64,000 bases of DNA from JAAZNO01 sp964508025 (GTDB taxonomy: Bacteria; Chloroflexota; Anaerolineae; B4-G1; SLSP01). Where the stretch lies: NCBI GenBank assembly GCA_964508025.1, contig CAZDSF010000003.1, positions 1 to 64,000 on the forward strand, in the 5' to 3' direction. Position 1 is the first letter of the stretch, and every line of letters starts with the position of its first letter. Of the stretch, positions 7,834 through 16,273 are shown one piece after another. The notes beneath the pieces are model-generated. The model worked only from the letters and a program-made list of their open reading frames with translations, searched no databases and had not been told where the DNA came from. A program made the position numbers and the translations under genes.

Positions 7834-8763
7834 TTATCCGGCTGCCGCGAGCAATTGTTGGATTTCCAGCGGTTCCCCGCGCGTTGGATCTCGTTGCAGG
7901 GATAGCGCACCGACAGGGCATTTTGAAATGCAGATACCGCAGCCCATACACGCTGTTGCGTTGACTGTGCAATAGCCCTCGTGTAGGGATAACGCTGTGA
8001 ATGGGCAAGCGGCTACGCAGGCGCCGCATCCCACACACGCAGCCCTGTCCACACGGCAACCATACCCCGATGCTGCCAGCATGGGAGTACCGGTGCGGTG
8101 GCCCTGCATCGCGCCGCAGCAACAGGCGCAGCAATTGCAGATGGCGTAGAAACGTCCCAGCATGGCATCTTTGAAAAATGCGTGATGCACATGCCCGCGC
8201 TCATCTTCGGCGCGCAGAATTTCGATAGCCTCTTCGGGGCTGAGCCAACGCGAGCGTTCCGGGTGGTGTTCGATGATGAAGCTGGCGAAAGGCTCGCCCA
8301 CGATCAGGCATACGTCCAAGGGCAGGCACGGGTTGGCGCGCGCCATACGACACGGGCAGTCGAGCGCCACGAGGTGTGTGGGATTTTGCAGCACGATGTC
8401 ACGGGCGCGGGGGTAGGGGATGATCTGTTCTAGATCGGGCAGTCGAATATCCTGGTTAACTGTGACCAGTTGTGTAGCGGCTTCTAGCGGCACGACTTTA
8501 CCGTGATAGCCGTCGGCAAAGGCGATCTCCGGGGCGAGACCTTTGCTGCGGCGAGCGGGAAACCATCGCTGCCATTGCTCCCATACGCGCTGTACCAGTC
8601 GAGACAGAGGGTGCTCTCCGGTGGCTATAGCGATATAGAGAAAGGGCCAGCGGCTATAGCCATAGCCATGGAGCCATTCAAACCAGGGTTGCCGGATGCG
8701 GCGGGCTTCCCGCATAAAGGCTCGCGTCGAAGGGCGCGGCCCGAGATGAAAGCGTTTGCGCAT
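7834..8763 (-). CDS. Cys-rich protein with C-terminal 2x[4Fe-4S] ferredoxin domain
   Basis: 309 residues. The C terminus (about 238-300) is a bacterial ferredoxin domain with two CxxCxxCxxxCP motifs (CVGCGACVAACP and CMGCGICISKCP), so two [4Fe-4S] clusters are expected. Two further Cys clusters precede it: CPCRMARANPC near 136-146 and CNCCACCCGAM near 210-220, whose run of cysteines is unusual. The N-terminal 100 residues are Arg/Trp-rich with one weak hydrophobic patch and no signal peptide. Proteins with this architecture are annotated only as 4Fe-4S binding proteins, and the real role is unknown; electron transfer or metal-site assembly is plausible. The start at 8763 is preferred because GGAGG precedes it; an upstream in-frame start would lack one. 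Confidence 0.75.
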   Translation of the reverse strand: MRKRFHLGPRPSTRAFMREARRIRQPWFEWLHGYGYSRWPFLYIAIATGEHPLSRLVQRVWEQWQRWFPARRSKGLAPEIAFADGYHGKVVPLEAATQLVTVNQDIRLPDLEQIIPYPRARDIVLQNPTHLVALDCPCRMARANPCLPLDVCLIVGEPFASFIIEHHPERSRWLSPEEAIEILRAEDERGHVHHAFFKDAMLGRFYAICNCCACCCGAMQGHRTGTPMLAASGYGCRVDRAACVGCGACVAACPFTALSLHEGYCTVNATACMGCGICISKCPVGALSLQRDPTRGEPLEIQQLLAAAG

Positions 8764-8821
8764 GGTGACCTCCCTTGTGCGCTGCGGGCGCATTGATTTT
8801 CACGAATTTGTCGGTAGCGTC

Positions 8822-8850
8822 TTGCTTTTTTTCGCTGATTGGACTACAAT
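8822..8850 (+). promoter_or_regulatory. Sigma70-type promoter, apparently leaderless
   Basis: TTGCTT (8822-8827), 17-bp spacer, TACAAT (8845-8850). Only 7 nt separate the -10 box from the ATG at 8858, so transcription should start at or next to the start codon. No Shine-Dalgarno is present upstream of that ATG, which fits a leaderless mRNA. Confidence 0.65.
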
Positions 8851-8857
8851 TGAAGCC

Positions 8858-9697
8858 ATGAGCAAAGTGCATATCGCTCCAAGTCGCAAGGATATCGCCA
8901 GACATCTGGAGCTTGCATTGGCTTATGGAAGCGGCTTGGAAATACAGGCTTTCTCCGATCCCGATGTCCTTCAAGACTCCTGGCGTCCTTTGCTTCAGGA
9001 GTATAAAGCCCTGCTCAAAGATTTCCCCGGTTCGATTTCATGCCATGGGGCGTTTTTTGATATGTACGCGGCAAGTTTCGACCCGCGTGTGGTGGCGTTG
9101 ACCCGTGAGCGTTATTTGCTCAATCTCGATATTGCTGCGGAGCTTGGCGCGACACGGGTAGTGTTCCACACCAATTTCTTACCCATGATCCGCACCGAAT
9201 CCTACCGTCATGCCTGGCTTCAAAACCAACGCGCTTTCTTGTTGACGATGGAGCCAGAAGCAGCCCAACGCGGGCTTGAGTTAGCCATTGAGAACATGTG
9301 GGATCCGGATCCACATCTGATGATAGAGTTATTCGCTGACCTGCCGGTTCCCCACATCGGAGTCTGCCTGGATGTGAGCCACGCTTATCTCTATCGCTTC
9401 AATCGCCAACAGCCGGTCGAGTTCTGGCTTCGCGCGTTGGGGCCTTATATTACTCACGTACACATGAATAATACTCGCGGCGTCATTGACGAGCATCTGG
9501 CGCTCAATGCGCAGGGCGGCGCGCTCAACTATGCTGCGTTGTTGCCTGCTTTGGCAGAACTGGAGCGCGATCCCATCCTGGTTGTGGAGATTGACGAGCC
9601 GGAGGCTGCCGAGCAGAGCCTTCAGTTCATCAACCATGTTTTAGGTGCGCATTTTTGCGCTTCAGAGCGCAAGGCGCTGGCCCCGCGCTCTACATAG
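8858..9697 (+). CDS. Xylose-isomerase-like TIM-barrel protein (sugar phosphate isomerase/epimerase family)
   Basis: 279 residues of the AP-endonuclease-2 / xylose-isomerase-like TIM-barrel superfamily. Likely metal or catalytic residues are in the strand-end motifs CHGAF, VFHTN, AIENMWD, CLDVSHA, HVHMNN and VVEIDE, which follow the usual order of His/Glu/Asp ligands. Members isomerise or epimerise sugars, inositols or related keto compounds; the substrate cannot be told from sequence. Transcribed divergently from the 4Fe-4S gene with its own promoter 8 nt upstream. The start at 8858 avoids a 34-residue hydrophobic, non-conserved extension. Confidence 0.8.
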   Translation: MSKVHIAPSRKDIARHLELALAYGSGLEIQAFSDPDVLQDSWRPLLQEYKALLKDFPGSISCHGAFFDMYAASFDPRVVALTRERYLLNLDIAAELGATRVVFHTNFLPMIRTESYRHAWLQNQRAFLLTMEPEAAQRGLELAIENMWDPDPHLMIELFADLPVPHIGVCLDVSHAYLYRFNRQQPVEFWLRALGPYITHVHMNNTRGVIDEHLALNAQGGALNYAALLPALAELERDPILVVEIDEPEAAEQSLQFINHVLGAHFCASERKALAPRST

Positions 9698-9718
9698 CGT
9701 GGATGGGCGTGTTGATGC

Positions 9719-10183
9719 TTAGAGCAGCGGCGCGATGAGCGCCGCGATTTGTTCCAGCGTCTGGCGATCCATCTCGGAAAAAGGCGCCAACGTGTGCGAG
9801 TCAATATCCAGTTCCCCCACGATGATGCCATCGCGGAAGATGGGCACGACGATTTCAGACTTGACGTGAGCGCTGCACGAGAGATAGTTCGTCTCTGCGC
9901 TCACATCCTGGATGATGAAGGTTTGCTCCCGTTCGGCGGCTTGCCCACAGATTCCCTGCCCGAAGGCGATGCGCGTGTGCTCCGTCGGCGCGCCGACAAA
10001 CGGCCCCAGGACTAATTCCCGTTCGCTGGCGGGATCCACCAGATAGAAGCCGACCCAATCGTAGTGGGGGACGTTCTCGGCTAAGGTGTGACAGATCGCC
10101 AGCAGTTTGGCATCCCGTTCCAGGTCGCCGGCGAGAATCGCTTGTGTTTCAGCCAACAAAGCGGCAGTGGTGGTGGTATCCAT
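9719..10183 (-). CDS. GAF-domain protein, free methionine-(R)-sulfoxide reductase-like
   Basis: 154-residue single GAF domain. The segments VGFYLVD, GPFVG, GQGICGQAA, CSAHVKSEIVVPI and GELDIDS match the fRMsr (MsrC/YebR) subgroup, which reduces free methionine-R-sulfoxide with thioredoxin or glutaredoxin. The Cys in GICG and the Cys in SCSAH are the positions expected for redox catalysis. A third family Cys is not obvious, so activity is less certain than family membership. A TACAAT box lies 5 nt before the ATG on the minus strand, which could also mean a leaderless transcript. Confidence 0.72.
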   Translation of the reverse strand: MDTTTTAALLAETQAILAGDLERDAKLLAICHTLAENVPHYDWVGFYLVDPASERELVLGPFVGAPTEHTRIAFGQGICGQAAEREQTFIIQDVSAETNYLSCSAHVKSEIVVPIFRDGIIVGELDIDSHTLAPFSEMDRQTLEQIAALIAPLL

Positions 10184-10237
10184 GCTGAATTGTACCTTTC
10201 TTGAGCACCGCTAGACGTAATTATGCCTGACATACAA

Positions 10238-10272
10238 CAACATCGGCGCGTTGCTAACCGGCGCCGACGTTG
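10238..10272 (-). terminator. Hairpin downstream of rubredoxin
   Basis: Arms 10238-10249 and 10261-10272 (12 bp with one mismatch) close an 11-nt loop. On the minus strand the stem is followed by TTGTATGTC, so it may end the rubredoxin transcript. The U tract is weak. The rest of the 190-nt space between this rubredoxin and the GAF gene shows no ORF. Confidence 0.45.
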
Positions 10273-10373
10273 TTTGACCAACACAACCAGCCGGAGTTTT
10301 CGCTATTCGCGGTCGCGTCCATTTCCAAAACGCACCGATGCTCAACCCCGTCTTGAATTTTTATGTGGCTGGT

Positions 10374-10538
10374 CTAGTCCTCGTAAGGCTCGAACATGTC
10401 TTTCCCCGCGCCACAGTCGGGGCACATCCAATCATCGGGGATGTCTTCAAACGGCGTGCCGGGGGCAATATCATTGTCCGGGTCGCCCAGTTCAGGGTCA
10501 TAAATGTAGCCGCACACTTCGCAAATCCACTTTTGCAT
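10374..10538 (-). CDS. Rubredoxin (54 aa)
   Basis: A short reading frame starting MQKWICEVCGYIYDP and ending FEPYED. It carries the two rubredoxin CxxCG(Y) knuckles, CEVCGY near the start and CPDCGA near residue 40, plus conserved Tyr, Trp and acidic residues, at the canonical length of 52-54 aa. It binds one Fe(Cys)4 and shuttles single electrons, for example to rubrerythrin, superoxide reductase or terminal oxidases. AGGAG lies 9 nt upstream of the ATG at 10538, and a near-consensus promoter lies at 10612-10639. A second rubredoxin domain in this window is fused to an FTR-type protein at 29353. Confidence 0.93.
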   Translation of the reverse strand: MQKWICEVCGYIYDPELGDPDNDIAPGTPFEDIPDDWMCPDCGAGKDMFEPYED

Positions 10539-10611
10539 CTCACGACTCCTTTTTGGTGATAATAAAACCTGGACTTACTGGCGCCTCATGTTGGATGCGT
10601 CAGATACTTTG

Positions 10612-10639
10612 ATTATAAACATGCCGGGAAGTGTGTCAA
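10612..10639 (-). promoter_or_regulatory. Near-consensus promoter for rubredoxin
   Basis: On the minus strand TTGACA (10639-10634), 16-bp spacer, TATAAT (10617-10612). This is the best match to the sigma70 consensus in the window and implies strong constitutive expression. The expected leader is about 65 nt. Confidence 0.7.
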
Positions 10640-10670
10640 GTGTGGTTCTTGCTGGGCGCAAGCATACAGG

Positions 10671-10698
10671 TTGCGGTCTTCAAGAATCATTGTATCAT
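10671..10698 (+). promoter_or_regulatory. Candidate promoter for the ADP-ribosylglycohydrolase gene
   Basis: TTGCGG (10671-10676), 16-bp spacer, TATCAT (10693-10698), about 80 nt before the ATG at 10787. It is divergent from the rubredoxin promoter 30-60 bp away, so both genes may share control. Confidence 0.45.
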
Positions 10699-10786
10699 CT
10701 CCTGGTGTGCATTTCTGCGGGCGCTGCTGGCTTTGGTGTTGTTCCCATGTTGCTATTTCCAACGAGATTACTGGAGTTTTGAAGCG

Positions 10787-11692
10787 ATGAACCAACAGGA
10801 TAGATTTCGCGGTTGCTTGCTCGGCTTGGCTGTCGGCGATGCTGTCGGGACGACGGTTGAATTCCGCCCGCGCGGCAGTTTTGCGCCGCTCACCGATATG
10901 GTTGGCGGCGGGCCTTTCCGCTTGCAAGCGGGACAGTGGACGGATGACACTTCCATGGCGCTGTGTCTGGCGACGAGTCTGGCGGCATGTGACGGCTTCG
11001 ATGCGCGGGATCAGATGGAACGTTATTGCCGTTGGGCGGAGACAGGTTACCTCAGCAGTAATGGGACCTGTTTCGACATTGGTAATACCGTATCGGCGGC
11101 GCTGCGCCGCTTTCGCCAGACCGGCGATCCTTTCGCGGGATCCACCGATCCGTGGTCGGCGGGAAATGGCTGTCTTATGCGTCTGGCGCCTGTGCCGCTG
11201 TTTTTCTTCCCCGATGCCGATACCGCTGCGCACTTCGGTGCGGAGAGCGCGCGCACGACCCATGGCGCCGCGGAATGTCTCGATGCCAGCCGGTTGCTGG
11301 CGCGCATGATCGTGCGCGCCCTGGCCGGCAGTGCCAAGTCGAAGATTGTTCTGGGAGATGCTGGCGGCTTCACCGGCAGCTCGAAGATTGTTGCGTTAGC
11401 GGCGGGCGCCTATCTGGAAAAGCCCATGGTTGAGATTCGCGGCTCAGGGTATGTAGTGGAGAGCCTGGAGGCGGCGCTGTGGTGTTTCTGGCGCACGGAG
11501 ACTTTCCGCGAGGCGGTGCTGATGGCCGCCAATCTGGGCGATGACGCCGACACAACTGCCGCGATATGTGGGCAGCTGGCCGGCGCTTATTACGGCGTCT
11601 CAGGCATTCCCGCTTCCTGGCTGGAGAAACTCACGCTGCGACAGGAGATCAGCGAGCTGGCGGATCGTTTGGGGCGCCGAGGCGCTCGCTAA
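10787..11692 (+). CDS. ADP-ribosylglycohydrolase family protein (DraG-like)
   Basis: 301 residues. The family's Mg-binding signatures are present: GDAVG near 18-21, WTDDTSMAL at 51-59, GNGCLMR near 125 and GDDADTTA near 258. DraG-type enzymes remove ADP-ribose from Arg or other residues or hydrolyse ADP-ribosylated small molecules. No nitrogenase or DraT is nearby, so a DraG role in nitrogenase control is unlikely here. The ATG at 10787 follows GGAG with a long spacing of 10 nt. The 3' end overlaps the convergent KARI-like gene by 44 nt. Confidence 0.88.
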   Translation: MNQQDRFRGCLLGLAVGDAVGTTVEFRPRGSFAPLTDMVGGGPFRLQAGQWTDDTSMALCLATSLAACDGFDARDQMERYCRWAETGYLSSNGTCFDIGNTVSAALRRFRQTGDPFAGSTDPWSAGNGCLMRLAPVPLFFFPDADTAAHFGAESARTTHGAAECLDASRLLARMIVRALAGSAKSKIVLGDAGGFTGSSKIVALAAGAYLEKPMVEIRGSGYVVESLEAALWCFWRTETFREAVLMAANLGDDADTTAAICGQLAGAYYGVSGIPASWLEKLTLRQEISELADRLGRRGAR

Positions 11693-12785
11693 TGTCCCCC
11701 TTCAGCAGCGCTTCGAGCTCTGCCAAAGCCTCATCATCACGCAACTCGGGGCTTTGAAGCAAGGCTTCGATGTCGGCGGTTGCCAGGGACTCGTCATTCC
11801 ATGTGGGTAGCCGTAACGTTTGGCGCACCTGCTTCTCGATCCTGTTGATGCGCTGTCGGGTGGCAAAGTAACGGATGACCTTGAACTTTAGTTTGGCCGC
11901 CTTCCCCTGCCATTCCCTGGCAAACTTGCCGCTGGCGATTTCCTCGTAGGTTCCCTGCATGATGTCCTTGAGGCCCAAACGCAAGTAGCGCAATCCGCGC
12001 GACATCGCGCCGTACTGCGATGTGTGGCTGTGAAGGTACGTCTGCCGCACCAGCCCGATTTGCGCCATCTTCCGGTAAGTGTAAGCCATCTCCCCGCTCA
12101 TATACATCTCGATGAGCACCGCTTCGGGGGGTAGCCCGTTGGCGATGAGCACATCAATGGCATCGAGGAGCACCCGTCCGAAAGCCGGCCCAAAAGCCTG
12201 CTCGTTGAACAGATCGAGCACCGCTTCCTCTTTGAAACTCAGCAGCACCGCGCCGCGCAAGGCGCCCAACGCTTTCGCCAATGCCAGCAGCGTCTCCAAC
12301 GCGCGTCCACTGACATCCTGGTGAACGGCGATGAAGGAATAATAACCCTCGCCGGTCAGGTAGCGCTCCCGCACGCCCGCGCCGATCATGCGTGGCGCGA
12401 TCATGATGACATCGAGATCGGCGGGGACTTGCAGCAGATCGAAGCCAATGTTGTAGCCGCTGGCAAAGACCAGCGTCTGGCGTGGTCGCAGGGCCGGAGC
12501 GATGACCGTCTTGAAAAGCGCGAGCAGCGCCTCATCTGGAATCAGCAGCAAGATGATCTGGGCCTGTTGCACCGCTGCCTGGGGTTCGAGCACCTGGAAA
12601 CCATCATCGAGGGCGCGCGCTCTGTACCGATCATCGCGGTTGCCGATGATCACCGCCAAGCCGCTATCGCGCAGGTTCAGGGCTTGCGCGCGCCCCTGAT
12701 TGCCGTAACCGATGACGGCGATTTGCCGCCCGCGCACATGCGCGATGTCGCCGTCTTCGGCAAAGAAGATCCGTTGGGATTTCAT
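11649..12785 (-). CDS. Ketol-acid reductoisomerase-like protein
   Basis: 378 residues. An N-terminal Rossmann domain with GYGNQGRAQALNLRDSG is followed by the alpha-helical KARI knot domain with GEGYYSFIAVHQD. Metal-ligand positions are kept: DLFNEQ (Asp and Glu) and IEMYMSGE (two Glu). LHSHTSQYG replaces the usual ISNTAEYG. KARI makes the branched-chain precursors 2,3-dihydroxyisovalerate and 2,3-dihydroxy-3-methylvalerate using NAD(P)H. No ilvB/ilvN/leu genes are near, the dinucleotide motif has Arg where His is usual, and about 40 extra C-terminal residues are present, so this looks like a paralogue with a changed substrate. It overlaps the upstream DUF3604 gene by 4 nt (ATGA). Confidence 0.8.
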   Translation of the reverse strand: MKSQRIFFAEDGDIAHVRGRQIAVIGYGNQGRAQALNLRDSGLAVIIGNRDDRYRARALDDGFQVLEPQAAVQQAQIILLLIPDEALLALFKTVIAPALRPRQTLVFASGYNIGFDLLQVPADLDVIMIAPRMIGAGVRERYLTGEGYYSFIAVHQDVSGRALETLLALAKALGALRGAVLLSFKEEAVLDLFNEQAFGPAFGRVLLDAIDVLIANGLPPEAVLIEMYMSGEMAYTYRKMAQIGLVRQTYLHSHTSQYGAMSRGLRYLRLGLKDIMQGTYEEIASGKFAREWQGKAAKLKFKVIRYFATRQRINRIEKQVRQTLRLPTWNDESLATADIEALLQSPELRDDEALAELEALLKGDISERLGAPNDPPAR

Positions 12786-14962
12786 GGTGCAGCCCTCTCT
12801 GTTGTTTGTGGTGTCACCCAAATTGCGCCGGCATAGGTGTAGCGGCGGTTCTCGCCGGCAACCCGGACGATGTAGAAATCCGCGCCTCCGGTGTGTAATG
12901 CGCCGGGATCAATGGGCTTATCGCTCAGCGCATTGAGATAGAATTTGCCATCCCGTTCGGTACTGTGTGTGTACGCCGCACCAGTGACGGGTTCGGTATC
13001 CACAAAGGTGAAGTCCGCCACTGGGGTGGTCACTGGAAAAGCGTGGAGCAGTTGCCCGTTCTTGAGGATTTCGACCGTCGCCTGCCAGTTGGGCCGCCAA
13101 CCATCGGCGACGCGGCTCGCCGCCGAAGTCCGGTACGCGGCGGCTGGCGCGCCATCCTGCGCGAGCCGGATCGTGAGCGTGCGCGGCGTTTCCGGGGAAG
13201 GCACGCTCACCGTGGAGGCGGCTTCCCCCACCGCAACGCCATTCACCGTAAATTGGAGGAAGGGCCGCCCGTGATCGGAGTTGGCGTAGATGCGCCCCTC
13301 GGTCAACGCCTCGAAGACCGCCTCGCGCGTTAGCGTCTTCGCGTAAACCGCTGTCAGGCCGCCGGGATAGGGCTTGTTGACCCGGCTCGGCCAGGTCGTC
13401 CAGGGGCGCTGATGGCCGATGATGGCCTCGGTGTGCGAGAGGCTGTGCCCTGGATGGCCGCTATGCGCGTCGCTGGCAGCGTAGAGCGTGAGGCGGCGGC
13501 CCATGAGCAACGCATCGGTGATGGAGAGGCCATGGATGGTGCTCTTGGGCGCGCCCGTGCCGCCGGCATAGTTCAACGGATGCCGCTGTTCGTACAGGCT
13601 ATCGCCATGGGTAGAAGTGACTTCCGCCAGACGCACGTATTTGGGGTTGAGATATGACCAATCCTGCGGATAGTTGATCTTGGTCGTGTGGTGCGGGAGC
13701 GCCAACGCACTATCACCGGTTGTCTGAGTGAACGCATCCAGATCGCGCCACAGGCGGTCGGGCGTCGAAAGCGGCCCGAAGCGTCCGGGCATGAGGGCGG
13801 GGAAATGCAGCAATCGCTCTCCGCTGAACACGAGCGTGTAATGCCCGGTAGCGACATTTGTCCACTCGATGCCCTGGAAAACCACGAATTCTCCCGGCGT
13901 ATTTTGGTTGTTGGCGAGCTGTTCGAGTCGCCGATACTTCCAGGGCGCAAAGAACAGGATTTCCGCGTGATCGGTCAGCGCGTAGAAATCAAGGCGCGCA
14001 CCGTGGCGCGCGTAGAAGGCGTTGTGTTCTGGAGACCCGGAGCCGTCGGAATAAGCCGAATGCGTGTGCAGATCGCCCCAGTAGAGATTGCGATGCGCGG
14101 CGTCTGCTGGAAACACCACGATGGGGTTGCTGTAGAAGCTGCAATCCGCGCAGGCGAGGTGGGCGCGCCCATCCACGGAGGCTGCGGCGATCTCCCGCGC
14201 CACCAGATAGTGGATACCCGGCGTGGAAATGTTGATCTCGAAGGTGTGCGCGCCGTTATCTTTGCCGTCATTCAGCATGTAGGCCATATCGGTGTGGGTC
14301 TGCGGTTTTTGTCCCGAAAACGTATACGGGAGCGGCAACTGCGCTTCTACGTGAGATGGCGCCATGAGCGTCAACGTATCCAGCGCGTAGGATTCCAGCG
14401 TGAAGGCCACGGTGCCTGCGTACCTGGCGCTGATGCGCTCATAGCGATCCCACGCCTGCACGGAGACCTGGAAAGGGGTCGCCATCGCGGGCGTCGTTGG
14501 CGCGTGGATCCAGAGCATGCGCGGCTGCTGGTCGAAGGCTACCCCTGGATGGAGGTTTACGCTGGCCCAGAACCCAAAGGGGAGCAGGATGCCGCCGACG
14601 ATGAGCGCGCCGTGCAGCGCGCGAGGATGCGCTTGGATCCGGGCGACCAGGGCCTTGATTCGCGGGAAGCGGCGCCTGAGCCAGTTTTCCATCAATACCA
14701 GGAGGGTGTACAACCCCAAGCCCGTAAACATGATTTTGGCGAGCGTTCCCAGCGGCGGCGTTGTTGAGAGGCGCAAGGCGACCATCGCGGCAAGTCCTGA
14801 GAGGAAGGCGATTGCTGCGCCGTGGAACTTCCAGCGCAGCTCCCGGACGCACAACACCAACGCTGCGCCGATGAGCAACGTGATGAAGTTGAAGAAGAAC
14901 CAGATGGAAGTGCTGACTGCAATGACCAGTCCTGCGACGCGAGCGCTGCGTTGTATTCTCAA
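12782..14962 (-). CDS. Membrane-anchored PHP/DUF3604 protein
   Basis: 726 residues if TTG 14962 is used. About four membrane helices in the first 170 residues are followed by an extracytoplasmic beta-rich part and a PHP-type metallo-hydrolase domain with the DUF3604 signature YWGDLHTHSAYSDG, then TDHAE and SDAHSGHPGH. DUF3604 proteins are predicted metal-dependent hydrolases of unknown substrate, often exported. An open frame extends upstream to an ATG at 15136, but the extra 58 residues are non-conserved in character and would collide with the pdxA start; AGGGAG lies 8 nt before the TTG, so TTG is preferred. The 3' end is coupled to the KARI-like gene, suggesting a joint function. Confidence 0.75.
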   Translation of the reverse strand: MRIQRSARVAGLVIAVSTSIWFFFNFITLLIGAALVLCVRELRWKFHGAAIAFLSGLAAMVALRLSTTPPLGTLAKIMFTGLGLYTLLVLMENWLRRRFPRIKALVARIQAHPRALHGALIVGGILLPFGFWASVNLHPGVAFDQQPRMLWIHAPTTPAMATPFQVSVQAWDRYERISARYAGTVAFTLESYALDTLTLMAPSHVEAQLPLPYTFSGQKPQTHTDMAYMLNDGKDNGAHTFEINISTPGIHYLVAREIAAASVDGRAHLACADCSFYSNPIVVFPADAAHRNLYWGDLHTHSAYSDGSGSPEHNAFYARHGARLDFYALTDHAEILFFAPWKYRRLEQLANNQNTPGEFVVFQGIEWTNVATGHYTLVFSGERLLHFPALMPGRFGPLSTPDRLWRDLDAFTQTTGDSALALPHHTTKINYPQDWSYLNPKYVRLAEVTSTHGDSLYEQRHPLNYAGGTGAPKSTIHGLSITDALLMGRRLTLYAASDAHSGHPGHSLSHTEAIIGHQRPWTTWPSRVNKPYPGGLTAVYAKTLTREAVFEALTEGRIYANSDHGRPFLQFTVNGVAVGEAASTVSVPSPETPRTLTIRLAQDGAPAAAYRTSAASRVADGWRPNWQATVEILKNGQLLHAFPVTTPVADFTFVDTEPVTGAAYTHSTERDGKFYLNALSDKPIDPGALHTGGADFYIVRVAGENRRYTYAGAIWVTPQTTERAAP

Positions 14963-15137
14963 AGCTGCTCTCCCTGGCGGCAGTGGCCTCGCAACGGCTT
15001 CGCGGGCGACCTGCGCCGGGGTTGATTCTATCACAGAATGCTCTGGAGACACTTTTGGGATTTCTGCACGGCGGGGCTTTTCAAAAACCGCTTTGGCAGT
15101 AGAATGCGAGGCAGATTCTATCAGCCAGAGGTGCATG

Positions 15138-16148
15138 ATGATTCACGAACTCCCTTTGATTGCAATTACCCTCGGTGACGTTGCCGGCATTGGCCCCGAA
15201 GTCGTGGTGAAGGCGCTGGCGTTGCCGGAGGTATGGCAGGCGTGCCGTCCTCTGGTCATCGGTGACGCGCGCGCGCTCACGGAAACGCGCCTGGGAATTC
15301 CGGCGCCGTCGTTGCGCGTGATTTCACAGGTTGAGAAGGCGTCTTTTACTCCCGGCGTGTTGACGTTGCTGGATCTGGGGAATCTCGACCCCAGTGCTGC
15401 GCCGCTGGGACGCATTTCGGCGGCGGCAGGGCGGGCGGCGGTGGAATACGTGCTCAAGGCCGCCGAATTGGCGTTGGCGGGCGCGGTGGATGCTGTGGCA
15501 ACGGCGCCGCTCAACAAAGAAGCCATGCACGTGGCGGGCTTCGACTACATCGGCCATACGGAAATCCTCGCCGATGTGGCGGGTACGCCGCGCTGTACCA
15601 CCATGCTGGCGACGCCCGGTCTGCGCGTCACACACGTCACGCGCCACGTGCCGTTCCGGGACATTGCCGGACAGCTGACCACAGCGCGCATCCTGGATAC
15701 GATCATCATCACGCATACCGGCATGCAGCTGCTGGGATTCCCGCAACCGCGCATCGCCGTCGCGGGCCTGAATCCGCACAATGGCGATAACGGCTTGCTG
15801 GGACGCGAGGAACTGGACATCATCGGTCCGGCGGTCGCAGCAGCGCAGGCGCAGGGCATAGATGCGCGCGGCCCGATTCCCGCCGACTCAGTGTTCTTCC
15901 AGGCCATTCGCGGCGATTACGACGTGGTGGTCTGCCAGTATCACGACCAGGGGCATATCGCGGTGAAGACCCACGGCTTCGAGCAATCCATTACCATCAC
16001 GTTGGGGCTGCCGCTCATCCGTACCTCTGCCGATCACGGCACAGCCTTCGACATCGCTGGACAGGGCATCGCGCACGCCGATAGTATGCGCGCGGCGATT
16101 CTGGAAGCGGCGGCAATGGCGTCTCGCTCCATGCGCCGCGAGTCATGA
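15138..16148 (+). CDS. pdxA: 4-hydroxythreonine-4-phosphate dehydrogenase (PdxA family)
   Basis: 336 residues with all PdxA signatures: TLGDVAGIGPE near the N terminus, TAPLNKEAM, GFDYIGHTE, NPHNGDNGLLGREE, ADSVFF, YHDQGHIAVK and RTSADHGTAFDIAG. The three metal His residues lie in GHTE, NPHNG-adjacent and SADHG segments. PdxA oxidises 4-phosphohydroxy-L-threonine in the DXP-dependent vitamin B6 route; the related PdxA2 acts on threonate or erythronate phosphates. No pdxJ is nearby, so either role is possible. ATG 15138 has the better distance to AGAGGTG than the adjacent ATG 15135. Confidence 0.85.
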   Translation: MIHELPLIAITLGDVAGIGPEVVVKALALPEVWQACRPLVIGDARALTETRLGIPAPSLRVISQVEKASFTPGVLTLLDLGNLDPSAAPLGRISAAAGRAAVEYVLKAAELALAGAVDAVATAPLNKEAMHVAGFDYIGHTEILADVAGTPRCTTMLATPGLRVTHVTRHVPFRDIAGQLTTARILDTIIITHTGMQLLGFPQPRIAVAGLNPHNGDNGLLGREELDIIGPAVAAAQAQGIDARGPIPADSVFFQAIRGDYDVVVCQYHDQGHIAVKTHGFEQSITITLGLPLIRTSADHGTAFDIAGQGIAHADSMRAAILEAAAMASRSMRRES

Positions 16149-16192
16149 GGGGATGTTGTATTCCAGAAACCTCACTAGCCGCATTCAATCAT

Positions 16193-16234
16193 ATAGGGCG
16201 TCTCGATGAAGGTCAATGCCTCGAGACGCCCTAT
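16193..16234. terminator. Bidirectional terminator between pdxA and EF-G-like gene
   Basis: A perfect 14-bp stem (16193-16206 with 16221-16234) closes a 14-nt loop and is followed on the plus strand by TCGTTT. It lies 45 nt after pdxA and 40 nt before the convergent stop of the EF-G-like gene, the usual place for a shared terminator. Confidence 0.75.
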
Positions 16235-16273
16235 TCGTTTCAATCAAGAACGCAGCACAGAGACAGGCATCTT

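Noticed and set aside
14963..15136. 58-codon N-terminal extension of the DUF3604 protein from ATG 15136
   Set aside because: It lacks a Shine-Dalgarno, overlaps the pdxA start and promoter region, and precedes a well-placed AGGGAG-TTG start.
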